From NCBI GenBank assembly GCA_045595745.1, contig JAZOBB010000019.1:1-22763 (forward strand): a stretch of DNA of 22,763 bases. Direction: 5' to 3'. The notes beneath the pieces were generated by a model. The model did no database searches. It was not told the DNA's origin and saw nothing but the letters and a program-made list of their open reading frames with translations. Positions 14,570 through 20,944 of this stretch are shown here, piece by piece. Both the position numbers and the translations under genes were made by a program. This DNA is from RGIG1666 sp045595745 (GTDB taxonomy: Bacteria; Bacillota; Clostridia; UBA1381; UBA9506). Position 1 is the first letter of the stretch, and each line of letters starts with the position of its first letter.

Positions 14570-15634
14570 ATGGATAAAAACGCTTTAATGCTGATAGAAA
14601 AGTTAGAAAAAGAGCATAGTCTTTCTTTGGGTGAATATAAGTATATAATCGAAAATCTTTCTGATGATATAATTGCTCTTTTGGCAGAAAAAGCGGTTTG
14701 TGCCCGCAAAAAAATATATAAAAATCACGTGTATATCCGCGGCTTGATTGAAATAAGCAACATCTGTAAAAATGACTGCTATTATTGCGGAATTAGAAGA
14801 AGTAACACAGGGTGTGACAGATATCGTTTGACTCTTGAGGAGATACTTTCTTGCTGCAGGGCAGGGTATGAGCTTGGTTTTCGCACCTTTGTGCTTCAGG
14901 ATGGCGAGGATATTTATTTTTCAGATGATGTTGTCTGTGATATAGTTTCTAAAATTAAAAAAAATTATCCTGACTGCGCCGTTACCCTGTCATTAGGCGA
15001 ACGCAGCAAAAAAAGCTATCAAAGGCTTTATGATGCAGGAGCAGACCGCTATCTGTTAAGGCACGAAACGGCAGATGGCGAGCACTATAGCTTTTTGCAT
15101 CCTGATGAAATGTCTTTTAAAAACAGAATAGAGTGTCTTAAAAATCTTAAAGAAATTGGCTATCAGGTCGGCTGCGGATTTATGGTAGGCTCACCAGGGC
15201 AAAAAGCAGAGCATCTGGCAAAGGATTTAAAATTTATTGAAGAGTTTAAGCCTGATATGTGCGGAATTGGTCCGTTTGTGCCGCATCACGCGACTAAGTA
15301 TGCAGATGAAAAAACAGGCAGCGCAGAGCTTACCTGTGCACTTTTGTCGATAATAAGACTTATTTCGCCAAATATTTTACTTCCGTCAACCACCGCGCTC
15401 GGCACAATTTTAGCAGACGGCAGAGAAAGAGGAATTTTAGTAGGCGCAAATGTTGTAATGCCTAATCTTTCGCCCGAAACGGTCAGAAAAAAATATGAAC
15501 TTTATAATAATAAAATATCTGAGGGTCTAGAAGCGGCAGAGCAAAAAGACGAGCTTACAAGAAAAATGAAAAAGATAGGATATGAGATAGTAACTCATAG
15601 GGGTGACATAAAAAAAGTGGCTAAAAAAACTTAG
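14570..15634 (+). CDS. hydE: [FeFe]-hydrogenase H-cluster radical SAM maturase HydE
   Basis: A 354-residue radical SAM enzyme that acts in making the dithiomethylamine/CO/CN-bearing 2Fe part of the hydrogenase H-cluster. The 4Fe-4S site is C66-x3-C70-x2-C73 (ICKNDCYYCGIRRSN). Family markers are RGLIEISNICKNDC, LLRHETADGEHYSFLHP (162-178), GYQVGCGFMVGSPGQ and IGPFVPHHATKY. These separate it from BioB and favour HydE over PylB. The optional second cluster near the C-terminus seems absent, because no cysteines follow the YELYNNKIS segment. ATG 14570 is chosen for GAGGTG seven bases before it; a GTG at 14564 overlaps that site. HydF, HydG and the hydrogenase are not in the window. The last codons lie inside the terminator. 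Confidence 0.9.
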   Translation: MDKNALMLIEKLEKEHSLSLGEYKYIIENLSDDIIALLAEKAVCARKKIYKNHVYIRGLIEISNICKNDCYYCGIRRSNTGCDRYRLTLEEILSCCRAGYELGFRTFVLQDGEDIYFSDDVVCDIVSKIKKNYPDCAVTLSLGERSKKSYQRLYDAGADRYLLRHETADGEHYSFLHPDEMSFKNRIECLKNLKEIGYQVGCGFMVGSPGQKAEHLAKDLKFIEEFKPDMCGIGPFVPHHATKYADEKTGSAELTCALLSIIRLISPNILLPSTTALGTILADGRERGILVGANVVMPNLSPETVRKKYELYNNKISEGLEAAEQKDELTRKMKKIGYEIVTHRGDIKKVAKKT

Positions 15635-15651
15635 TTTTTTAGCCACTTTTT
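15612..15651 (+). terminator. Terminator overlapping the hydE stop codon
   Basis: AAAAAGTGGCTAAAAAA (15612-15628) pairs perfectly over 17 bp with 15635-15651, whose end is also the T-tract. The six-base loop contains the TAG stop (15632-15634). The left arm is therefore coding sequence (KKVAKK). The near-symmetry would also allow termination from the minus side. Confidence 0.9.
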
Positions 15652-15659
15652 ATTGTATA

Positions 15660-15917
15660 ATGAAAACCACGCAATAGTCGCGTGGTTCAATAAAGGTTAA
15701 CCAATGAACAGACAGCAAAGTAAAGCATATAAAAAAGTATATTATTTTGAAATATTGTAAAATATCACAAACAATTTGGTGGAAAGCCTTCCCCTTAAGG
15801 GGAAGCCTGAAAAAAACGACCCATTTATGTGTAGCAAGTAATAATTGCATGGCTGACATGCCCATATGAAGACGCACTTGTGCGTTGCCAGTAATATTAG
15901 GGCTGTGCCCGAAAATG
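15660..15917. repeat. Hairpin-rich intergenic block, probable interspersed repeat
   Basis: No gene is supported here. Several independent hairpins stand close together: AACCACGC-7-GCGTGGTT (15663-15685); the perfect 18-bp palindrome CTTCCCCTTAAGGGGAAG (15788-15805); GCATG-GCTGA-CATGC near 15848; and ACGCAC-TT-GTGCGT near 15872. A minus-strand reading frame runs through the block and into the next gene out of frame; I reject it as coding. Dense palindromes in a gap between a terminator and a convergent gene suggest a repeat element. No second copy occurs in this window, so that remains inference. Confidence 0.4.
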
Positions 15918-15941
15918 AAAAACCACCCGCTATGCGGGTGG
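15918..15941 (-). terminator. Terminator of the hslO-YgjV unit
   Basis: Minus strand CCACCCGC-ATA-GCGGGTGG, then TTTTT. A perfect 8-bp GC-rich stem, 22 bases after the stop of the YgjV-like gene. Confidence 0.85.
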
Positions 15942-15963
15942 ATATTTATTCGTGTAATATTAA

Positions 15964-16500
15964 TTATGCATTTAATGCTGAATTCTTTTTTCTGTCGTGT
16001 ATTATCATACCGATTATTGCAAATGACAACTGCGGCACGTGAGTAAGCAATACGCTGTATGATGCAGAAAGAATATCGTAAATGCACCACAATACCATAT
16101 TAACAATCGTCCAGAAGCGATATTTAGCACCGCTTTTTTGTCCGATGCACATAATAAATGTGAGCGATGCAACAATAACTAAAATACCTAAAGCCGAAAT
16201 TCCGTTTGCAACCCAGATGTTAAGAACAATAATTGCTAAAGCATAAATTGCAATCAACCATTTTGGCAAAGGCTTGTTTTTTGAATCAAAGAAATAATTA
16301 ATTAAGGTCTGCAATCCGCCTAAATAGCAGGCTGCCGCACCGTTTATTCCGCTTCCGCCTGCTAAATAGCTCGTGGCAACCAAAACGTTACCACAAAAAA
16401 CCAAAAACAAAATTGTTTTCATTTTTTCGCCTTTAACGAGCGAAGCACAAATCATTGAGATTAAACCCAATATACTTAAAATATAAGATAAAACTAACAT
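15964..16500 (-). CDS. YgjV-like small integral membrane protein
   Basis: A 178-residue protein of about six hydrophobic segments (about 2-20, 28-46, 58-72, 82-99, 102-120, 128-165). The pattern, with an early glycine/alanine-rich GGSGINGAAACYLGGLQTLIN segment (49-69), fits the YgjV family of inner membrane proteins of unknown function. GAAAGGAG precedes the ATG. It lies 23 bases after hslO on the same strand and ends in a terminator, so it is likely the second gene of an hslO unit. No functional link to Hsp33 is evident. Confidence 0.7.
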   Translation of the reverse strand: MLVLSYILSILGLISMICASLVKGEKMKTILFLVFCGNVLVATSYLAGGSGINGAAACYLGGLQTLINYFFDSKNKPLPKWLIAIYALAIIVLNIWVANGISALGILVIVASLTFIMCIGQKSGAKYRFWTIVNMVLWCIYDILSASYSVLLTHVPQLSFAIIGMIIHDRKKNSALNA

Positions 16501-16523
16501 GATATCTCCTTTCGAAATTACAT

Positions 16524-17399
16524 TTATTTCGCGCTTTCTAAAAGCTCTTCTAAATCTGCTTTTTCTAACGTATATACCTCGGGGCAGAACTGACAGGTAA
16601 GCTCGGCTCTGCCATCTGTGTTAATTATGTCTTCAAGTTCGATTTTGCCAAGACTAATTAAAGCACGTTTAATTTTATCCATCGAGCAGTCGCAGCGATA
16701 TTCATACTCTGCGCTGTCTAAGAACTGAAACTCAAAGCCGTCTAAAAGCTTTGCGATGATGTCTTCTGCGCTCATACCATCTTCCATCATCTGCGTTACA
16801 GAGGTAATTTTTGAAATGTTTTCTTCAACACGAGCAATATCCTCTTCCATAGCGGCGGGCATAAGCTGTACCATAAATCCGCCCGAACGCTTAACGCTGT
16901 AATCGCGGTCAACTAAAACTCCCAGACCAACGGCTGTTGGCGTTTGTTCAGAGGTCGCAAAATAATATGTAAAATCTTCGGCTATCTCACCCGATACTAT
17001 CGGCACCTGACCTGTATAAGGCTCTTTTAAGCCCAGGTCCTTTGATACACTAATCATTCCCTTGCCTATTGCGCCTGAAACATCTAACTTGCCGTTTGCT
17101 TTTTTGGCAATATCAACAGCAGGATTTTGAACATAACCTTTAACCATACCGTCTCCGTCAGCAACTGCTAAAACCGAGCCAAGCGGTCCGTCGCCCTTTA
17201 TAAGCAGAGTTACGCTGTTATCGGGCGATTTTAACTGGCTGCCCATAATAGCCGCCATGGATAAGGTTCTGCCCAATGCCGCTGTCGCAACAGGACTGGT
17301 ATGATGAATGCTTTGCGCCCTTTCTGCGATGTCGGTTGTGTCGGCAAAGGTTACACGAACAACCCCCCATTCGTCGATAGCACGGATTATTTTTCCCAT
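16524..17399 (-). CDS. hslO: Redox-regulated chaperone Hsp33
   Basis: A 291-residue Hsp33, a cytoplasmic holdase activated by oxidation. The N-terminal core has LGRTLSMAAIMGSQLK and ILIKGDGPLG-type sequence (LLIKGDGPLGSVLAVADGDG), then GYVQNP. The C-terminal redox switch is complete: C236-x-C238 and C269-x2-C272, the four zinc-binding cysteines. AAAGGAAAG lies upstream of the ATG. Only 37 bases separate the start from element copy A (17437-17674), so its promoter may lie within or beyond that element; I found no clean one. Confidence 0.95.
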   Translation of the reverse strand: MGKIIRAIDEWGVVRVTFADTTDIAERAQSIHHTSPVATAALGRTLSMAAIMGSQLKSPDNSVTLLIKGDGPLGSVLAVADGDGMVKGYVQNPAVDIAKKANGKLDVSGAIGKGMISVSKDLGLKEPYTGQVPIVSGEIAEDFTYYFATSEQTPTAVGLGVLVDRDYSVKRSGGFMVQLMPAAMEEDIARVEENISKITSVTQMMEDGMSAEDIIAKLLDGFEFQFLDSAEYEYRCDCSMDKIKRALISLGKIELEDIINTDGRAELTCQFCPEVYTLEKADLEELLESAK

Positions 17400-17436
17400 T
17401 TATTACACTTTCCTTTCATATAAAATGCGTCGAAAA

Positions 17437-17674
17437 GGGATGCAAAAAAAGTTCAGATCGCAAAAAGGCAACTATGTATAAATAAAATAGAAATAATTAT
17501 AATTTTATTTTAATTTTTTATAACGAAGAAAAATCTAAAGATGATTTTTCTTTGTATTTAAGCCTTTTTGCTATGAACAAACTTCACCTCTCGACGTACA
17601 AAAGTACGCCTTCGGGTATCCCCAAGCAAAGCTTGGGTTCAGTTTGTCCATTCTGAATCATTTTTTTCTATCCC
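17437..17674 (-). repeat. Structured inverted-repeat element, copy A (238 bp)
   Basis: Minus-strand element between csp and hslO. The 5' end GGGATAGAAAAAAA and the complement of the 3' end GGGATGCAAAAAAA match at 12 of 14 positions. Stems, given in plus coordinates: stem I 17641-17651 with 17573-17583 (11 bp, one G-T); hairpin 1 17621-17637 (CCCAAGC, 3-base loop); hairpin 2 17593-17610 (GGCGTAC/GTACGTC); stem III 17562-17571 with 17460-17469 (GCAAAAAGGC/GCCTTTTTGC); hairpin 3 17526-17552 within stem III. About 70 bases of AT-rich sequence fill the rest of the stem III loop. No coding capacity. See copies B and C. Confidence 0.85.
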
Positions 17675-17679
17675 TAAAG

Positions 17680-17715
17680 AAAGGGTCTGTAAAAATTAAT
17701 TTTTACAGACCCTTT
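17680..17715 (-). terminator. 36-bp perfect palindrome after csp, probable terminator
   Basis: AAAGGGTCTGTAAAAATT and its exact complement form an 18-bp perfect palindrome. It lies 60 bases after the csp stop and 5 bases before element copy A. The T-runs on both sides are short (TTTCTTTA on the minus strand, TTTTG on the plus), so efficiency is uncertain. Confidence 0.65.
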
Positions 17716-17775
17716 TGCGCAGTATTAGTTAAAACGTAATTTTAAAGTTATATATAACCCTAAATCAGCTAACTC

Positions 17776-17976
17776 TTATACTCTTTCAACATTAGCTGCC
17801 TGCGGGCCTTTTGCTCCCTCAACAACCTCGAACTGAACTTCCATTCCTTCGTCTAAAGTTTTGTAGCCTTCCATGTTGATTGCAGAAAAATGTACGAATA
17901 CGTCAGTACCCTCGCTTGATTCGATGAAACCAAAGCCCTTTTCTGCGTTGAACCATTTTACTTTACCAGTTTGCAT
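17776..17976 (-). CDS. Cold-shock domain protein (CspA family)
   Basis: A 66-residue single cold-shock domain, an RNA chaperone that binds single-stranded nucleic acid. RNP1 KGFGFIE is at 13-19 and RNP2 VFVHF at 26-30; WFNAEKG and GPQAANV complete the signature. AGGAGG lies upstream of the ATG. The 5' leader is short (about 40 nt) and holds a small GTGC-TTGG-GCAC hairpin, unlike the long leaders of cold-induced cspA genes. Whether it is cold-induced or constitutive cannot be told. Confidence 0.96.
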   Translation of the reverse strand: MQTGKVKWFNAEKGFGFIESSEGTDVFVHFSAINMEGYKTLDEGMEVQFEVVEGAKGPQAANVERV

Positions 17977-18024
17977 TAGATGTTTGCCTCCTAAAAAAAT
18001 ACTTTGTGCCCAAGCACTAGGTAT

Positions 18025-18053
18025 ACTCTAACACAAACCGCCTGATAAGTCAA
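18025..18053 (-). promoter_or_regulatory. Promoter of the cold-shock gene
   Basis: Minus strand TTGACT (18048-18053), 17-base spacer, TAGAGT (18025-18030), with TGT just before the -10. It lies between ruvB and csp, so csp has its own transcript. I saw no terminator after ruvB (18054-18144). Confidence 0.7.
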
Positions 18054-18144
18054 CACTTTTTTCATAATTTTGGCAAGAATTTTTGTAATTTTCTGGAAAA
18101 TCGAGATAGTCGGAGCATATTCGCGAAAATGCGTCAAAATGCCC

Positions 18145-19182
18145 TTAAAACGTCATTTGTTCGCCCGAAAAGCTTATTCCGAAATGTTCGTATGCTTTAG
18201 CTGTTGCCATTCGACCTCTCGGTGTGCGGTTTAAAAATCCGAGTTGTAAAAGATAAGGCTCATAAACATCTTCTATGGTGTTCGGGTCTTCTCCGATTGA
18301 TGCGGCAAGGGTGTCAAGTCCGACAGGACCGCCGCCAAAGTTCTGAATTATAAAAAGCATCATTTTGCGGTCAATCATATCAAGACCAATGGGGTCAATT
18401 TCCATATGCGAAAGAGCAAGGTCTGCAAGCTCGCGGGTTACAACTCCGTCGCCTTTAATCTGAGCGAAGTCGCGCACACGTTTTAAAAGGCGGTTTGCAA
18501 TACGCGGAGTTCCGCGTGAACGGCGGGCAACCTCCATCGAGCCTTCCGAGTCAATTTTAGTACCTAAAATATTTGCCGAACGCGAAACTATCATATCAAG
18601 CTCTTCGGGGGTATAAAGCTCTAAGCGGCTTATAACTCCAAAGCGGTCGCGAAGAGGAGCTGTTAAAAGTCCCGTACGTGTGGTAGCACCTATAAGTGTG
18701 AATTTTGGCAAATCAAGCCTTACTGAGTGTGCGCCAGGTCCTTTTCCTAAAATAATATCTAAAGAAAAGTCTTCCATAGCAGGATACAAAATCTCTTCAA
18801 CACTGCGGCTTAGGCGGTGGATTTCGTCAATAAACAAAATATCGTTAGGCGAAAGGCTGGTTAAAAGAGCCGCCAAATCTCCTGCCTTTTCGATTGCAGG
18901 ACCCGAGGTTATGCGAATGTTAACACCCATTTCGTTTGCAATAATACCTGCCAGTGTGGTTTTACCTAGTCCCGGAGGGCCGTATAAAAGAACATGGTCA
19001 AGCGGTTCGCCTCTGCCCTTTGCGGCACCGATAAAAATTTTCATATTTTCTTTTACTTTTTCCTGCCCTATATATTCAGAAAGTGTTTTAGGGCGCAGAC
19101 TGTATTCAATTTCGTTATCCTCGCCCAAGGTGCGAGAGGAGACAATTCTTTCTTCAGACACAAAATTTTCTTCAATAGCCAT
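18145..19182 (-). CDS. ruvB: Holliday junction branch migration ATPase RuvB
   Basis: A 345-residue RuvB motor. It starts MAIEENFVSEERIVSSRTLG, then LRPKTLSEYIGQEKVKENM. Walker A GPPGLGKTT is at 68-76, Walker B LFIDEIH at 116-122, sensor 1 in LIGATTRTGLL, and the arginine finger is in PLRDRFG. The C-terminal winged helix includes DRKMMLFIIQNFGGGPVGLD and RTPRGRMATAKAYEH. The gap to ruvA is 33 bases. It powers branch migration with RuvA and hands junctions to RuvC, whose gene is upstream on the same strand. Confidence 0.97.
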   Translation of the reverse strand: MAIEENFVSEERIVSSRTLGEDNEIEYSLRPKTLSEYIGQEKVKENMKIFIGAAKGRGEPLDHVLLYGPPGLGKTTLAGIIANEMGVNIRITSGPAIEKAGDLAALLTSLSPNDILFIDEIHRLSRSVEEILYPAMEDFSLDIILGKGPGAHSVRLDLPKFTLIGATTRTGLLTAPLRDRFGVISRLELYTPEELDMIVSRSANILGTKIDSEGSMEVARRSRGTPRIANRLLKRVRDFAQIKGDGVVTRELADLALSHMEIDPIGLDMIDRKMMLFIIQNFGGGPVGLDTLAASIGEDPNTIEDVYEPYLLQLGFLNRTPRGRMATAKAYEHFGISFSGEQMTF

Positions 19183-19215
19183 TATTTAGCACCGCCTTTA
19201 CGAATTTAACAAATT

Positions 19216-19812
19216 TTATTGTTTTGCAAGTAATAAAAGAGCTTTTTTAATTGCCTCTTCGGTAGATAAGCCTTCGCCAGCAGAGGCAACAGCCCTCATT
19301 GCTTCGCCCTGAGAATATCCGAGAACCATTAATGCCTCGACGGCATCGTTTCCGCTGCTTGTCGGTACGGCAAAGTCGATACTTTCTGATACAGCTCCAC
19401 CGACTAAGTCATTGTTTTTCATTTTATCTTTAAGCTCTAAAACTATTTTTTGAGCAAGCTTTGGACCGACTCCCTGTGCCTTTGTAATTGATTTATAATC
19501 ATCGGTCACGACAGAAAGCGCAAGCTGTGCCGGTGTCATTACCGACAGTACGGCAAGACCTGCCTTTGGTCCTGCGCCCGATACGGATATGATAAGCTTA
19601 AACATCGAAAGCTCTTCACGTGTTAAAAAGCCGTATAAATCCATAATGCCCTCTGCTACACGCAAAAAGGTATGAATTTTTACCTGCTGACCTGCAGATA
19701 TTCGTGAAAGGTTTGCAGGTGACATATACGCACGATATCCCACACCGCCGGTATCTATCACCGCCGAGTTTTCGTCTACATATTCAACTGTTCCTGTTAT
19801 CATTGCTATCAT
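19216..19812 (-). CDS. ruvA: Holliday junction DNA-binding protein RuvA
   Basis: A 198-residue RuvA. The N-terminal OB domain starts MIAMITGTVEYVDENSAVID with GGVGYRAY. Domain II has two helix-hairpin-helix motifs (LIISVSGAGPKAGLAVLS and ITKAQGVGPKLAQKIVLELK). Domain III, which contacts RuvB, has AVEALMVLGYSQGEAMRAV. I chose ATG 19812 because AGGAG is ten bases upstream and the product matches the family N-terminus; an ATG nine codons earlier lacks a site. The usual short ruvC-ruvA gap is here about 400 bases, filled by element copy B. Confidence 0.95.
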   Translation of the reverse strand: MIAMITGTVEYVDENSAVIDTGGVGYRAYMSPANLSRISAGQQVKIHTFLRVAEGIMDLYGFLTREELSMFKLIISVSGAGPKAGLAVLSVMTPAQLALSVVTDDYKSITKAQGVGPKLAQKIVLELKDKMKNNDLVGGAVSESIDFAVPTSSGNDAVEALMVLGYSQGEAMRAVASAGEGLSTEEAIKKALLLLAKQ

Positions 19813-19860
19813 ATTATAATCACTCCTGTATGTTTGCATATAAGCTTTTTGAATTTACAA

Positions 19861-19897
19861 AGGATGGACGAAAAAATTGCGTGGTCTGCGCTTTTTT
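19861..19897 (+). repeat. Truncated element remnant before copy B
   Basis: AGGATGGACGAAAAA, identical to the 5' end of copy B (19902), is joined directly to GCGTGGTCTGCGCTTTTTT, identical to the 3' end of copy B (20181-20199), with everything in between missing. It looks like an internally deleted copy. Copy B starts four bases later. Confidence 0.7.
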
Positions 19898-19901
19898 AAA
19901 G

Positions 19902-20207
19902 AGGATGGACGAAAAAAGATGCAGTACTCTTTTAGAGTATCATCGGGCACTAAGAGCAAAGCGTCGTTACACTCGCTTTGTCAAAGTGCCCAGTGTTAAG
20001 AAACAAACTGAGCCCAAGCTTTGCTTGGGGATACCCGACGGCATATTTCTATATGCCGAGAGGCAAAGTTTGTTTGTAACGCAAAGCATTATTAAAAAGA
20101 AATTTGCAAGCAAATTTCTACTCTATAGTATTAACTAATAAATTAGCTATACTTTATAATTTATTTTATCATTTGCTTTGCGTGGTCTGCGCTTTTTTCT
20201 ACATCCT
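19902..20207 (+). repeat. Structured inverted-repeat element, copy B (306 bp), within the ruvC-ruvA gap
   Basis: The ends AGGATGGACGAAAAAAG and, in complement, AGGATGTAGAAAAAAG are near-matching inverted repeats. Stem I: 20001-20009 with 20067-20075. Hairpin 1: 20013-20029. Hairpin 2: CGGCATAT-TTCT-ATATGCCG (20039-20058). Stem III: ACGCAAAGC (20079-20087) with GCTTTGCGT (20175-20183). Hairpin 3: 20098-20119. Copy B also has about 80 extra bases near its 5' end that form TACTCT/AGAGTA (19925-19939) and the nested pair GGGCACT/AGTGCCC (19945-19991) around CAAAGCG/CGCTTTG. It runs opposite to the ruv genes; its 3' end is 3 bases from the ruvC stop. Confidence 0.85.
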
Positions 20208-20210
20208 AAG

Positions 20211-20711
20211 TTATACACTTTCTTCGTGCACCATCTGTTGATACCTCGCATTATGTGCATGACATATTGCAACCGCCAAAGCATCGGCAACATCATCGGG
20301 CTTTGGTGTAGATTCTAAATTTAAAAGAGATGTAACCATTTTCTGCACCTGTTTTTTGTCGGCTCTGCCGTATCCGCACACAGCCTGTTTTACCTGAAGA
20401 GGTGTATATTCATAAATCGGCACACCCTGAACAGATGCCGAAAGCAAGCACACTCCTCTGCCGTGTGCAACAGAAATAGCGGTTTTAACGTTTGTATTAA
20501 AAAACAGTTCTTCAATTGCAAAGGCATCGGGTTTAAATCTTTCTATCAGAATATGTATACTTTCGCTTATATCCCGCAAGCGGTCAGATAGCTTCATTCC
20601 TGCCTCGGTGGTAATTGCGCCGTAGCTTATGGTATGAAACTTGTTGCCAACATACTCTAAAACACCGTATCCGACAATAGCAATTCCGGGGTCAATTCCC
20701 AAAATAATCAT
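20211..20711 (-). CDS. ruvC: Holliday junction resolvase RuvC
   Basis: A 166-residue RuvC endonuclease that cuts Holliday junctions symmetrically. Acidic active-site residues are in place: D7 in MIILGIDPG, E67 in FAIEELFF, and D140/D143 in KPDDVADALAVAICH. ATG 20711 gives the standard N-terminus with AAAGG about ten bases upstream; an upstream ATG at 20753 adds a non-family extension. It is upstream of ruvA and ruvB on the same strand, but element copy B fills the gap, so co-transcription requires reading through that structure. Confidence 0.95.
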   Translation of the reverse strand: MIILGIDPGIAIVGYGVLEYVGNKFHTISYGAITTEAGMKLSDRLRDISESIHILIERFKPDAFAIEELFFNTNVKTAISVAHGRGVCLLSASVQGVPIYEYTPLQVKQAVCGYGRADKKQVQKMVTSLLNLESTPKPDDVADALAVAICHAHNARYQQMVHEESV

Positions 20712-20805
20712 ACTTTTCGTACCTTTCTGAATACATAATGTATAATTATACAAATATTCGTGAATTATTCTGTATATTTTCTTGCATATTTTTTATAAAA
20801 AAGGA

Positions 20806-20834
20806 TTGAAATTTTGTAATTGTTACATTATAAT
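20806..20834 (+). promoter_or_regulatory. Promoter of argG
   Basis: TTGAAA (20806-20811), 17-base spacer, TATAAT (20829-20834). The predicted start is near 20841, giving a leader of about 105 nt. Confidence 0.82.
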
Positions 20835-20847
20835 ATATCTTGTACGC

Positions 20848-20865
20848 ATTGAATTTTTATTCATA
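20848..20865 (+). promoter_or_regulatory. ARG box (ArgR/AhrC operator) of argG
   Basis: ATTGAATTTTTATTCATA fits every position of the 18-bp consensus WNTGAATWWWWATTCANW. It begins about 7 bases after the predicted transcription start, a position suited to repression by the arginine regulator. No second good box was found; one weak match lies near 20771. Confidence 0.8.
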
Positions 20866-20944
20866 AGCTAACACGAGCTTAGATAAAATATTATGCAAAA
20901 TAAAATTATAACTATATTCTATCACGTTTTAGGAGGAAATGCAA

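Noticed and set aside
15650..16090. 146-codon minus-strand frame across the hairpin-rich gap
   Set aside because: It overlaps the YgjV-like gene in another frame and crosses that gene's terminator and several palindromes; composition is not protein-like.
17401..17450. hslO promoter formed by the 3' end of element copy A (TTGCAT, 17 bases, TATATG)
   Set aside because: Hexamers are poor and the start would fall within the ribosome binding site.
19861..20207. CRISPR-like or tandem repeat array
   Set aside because: Repeats are two copies of element ends rather than regularly spaced units with unique spacers.
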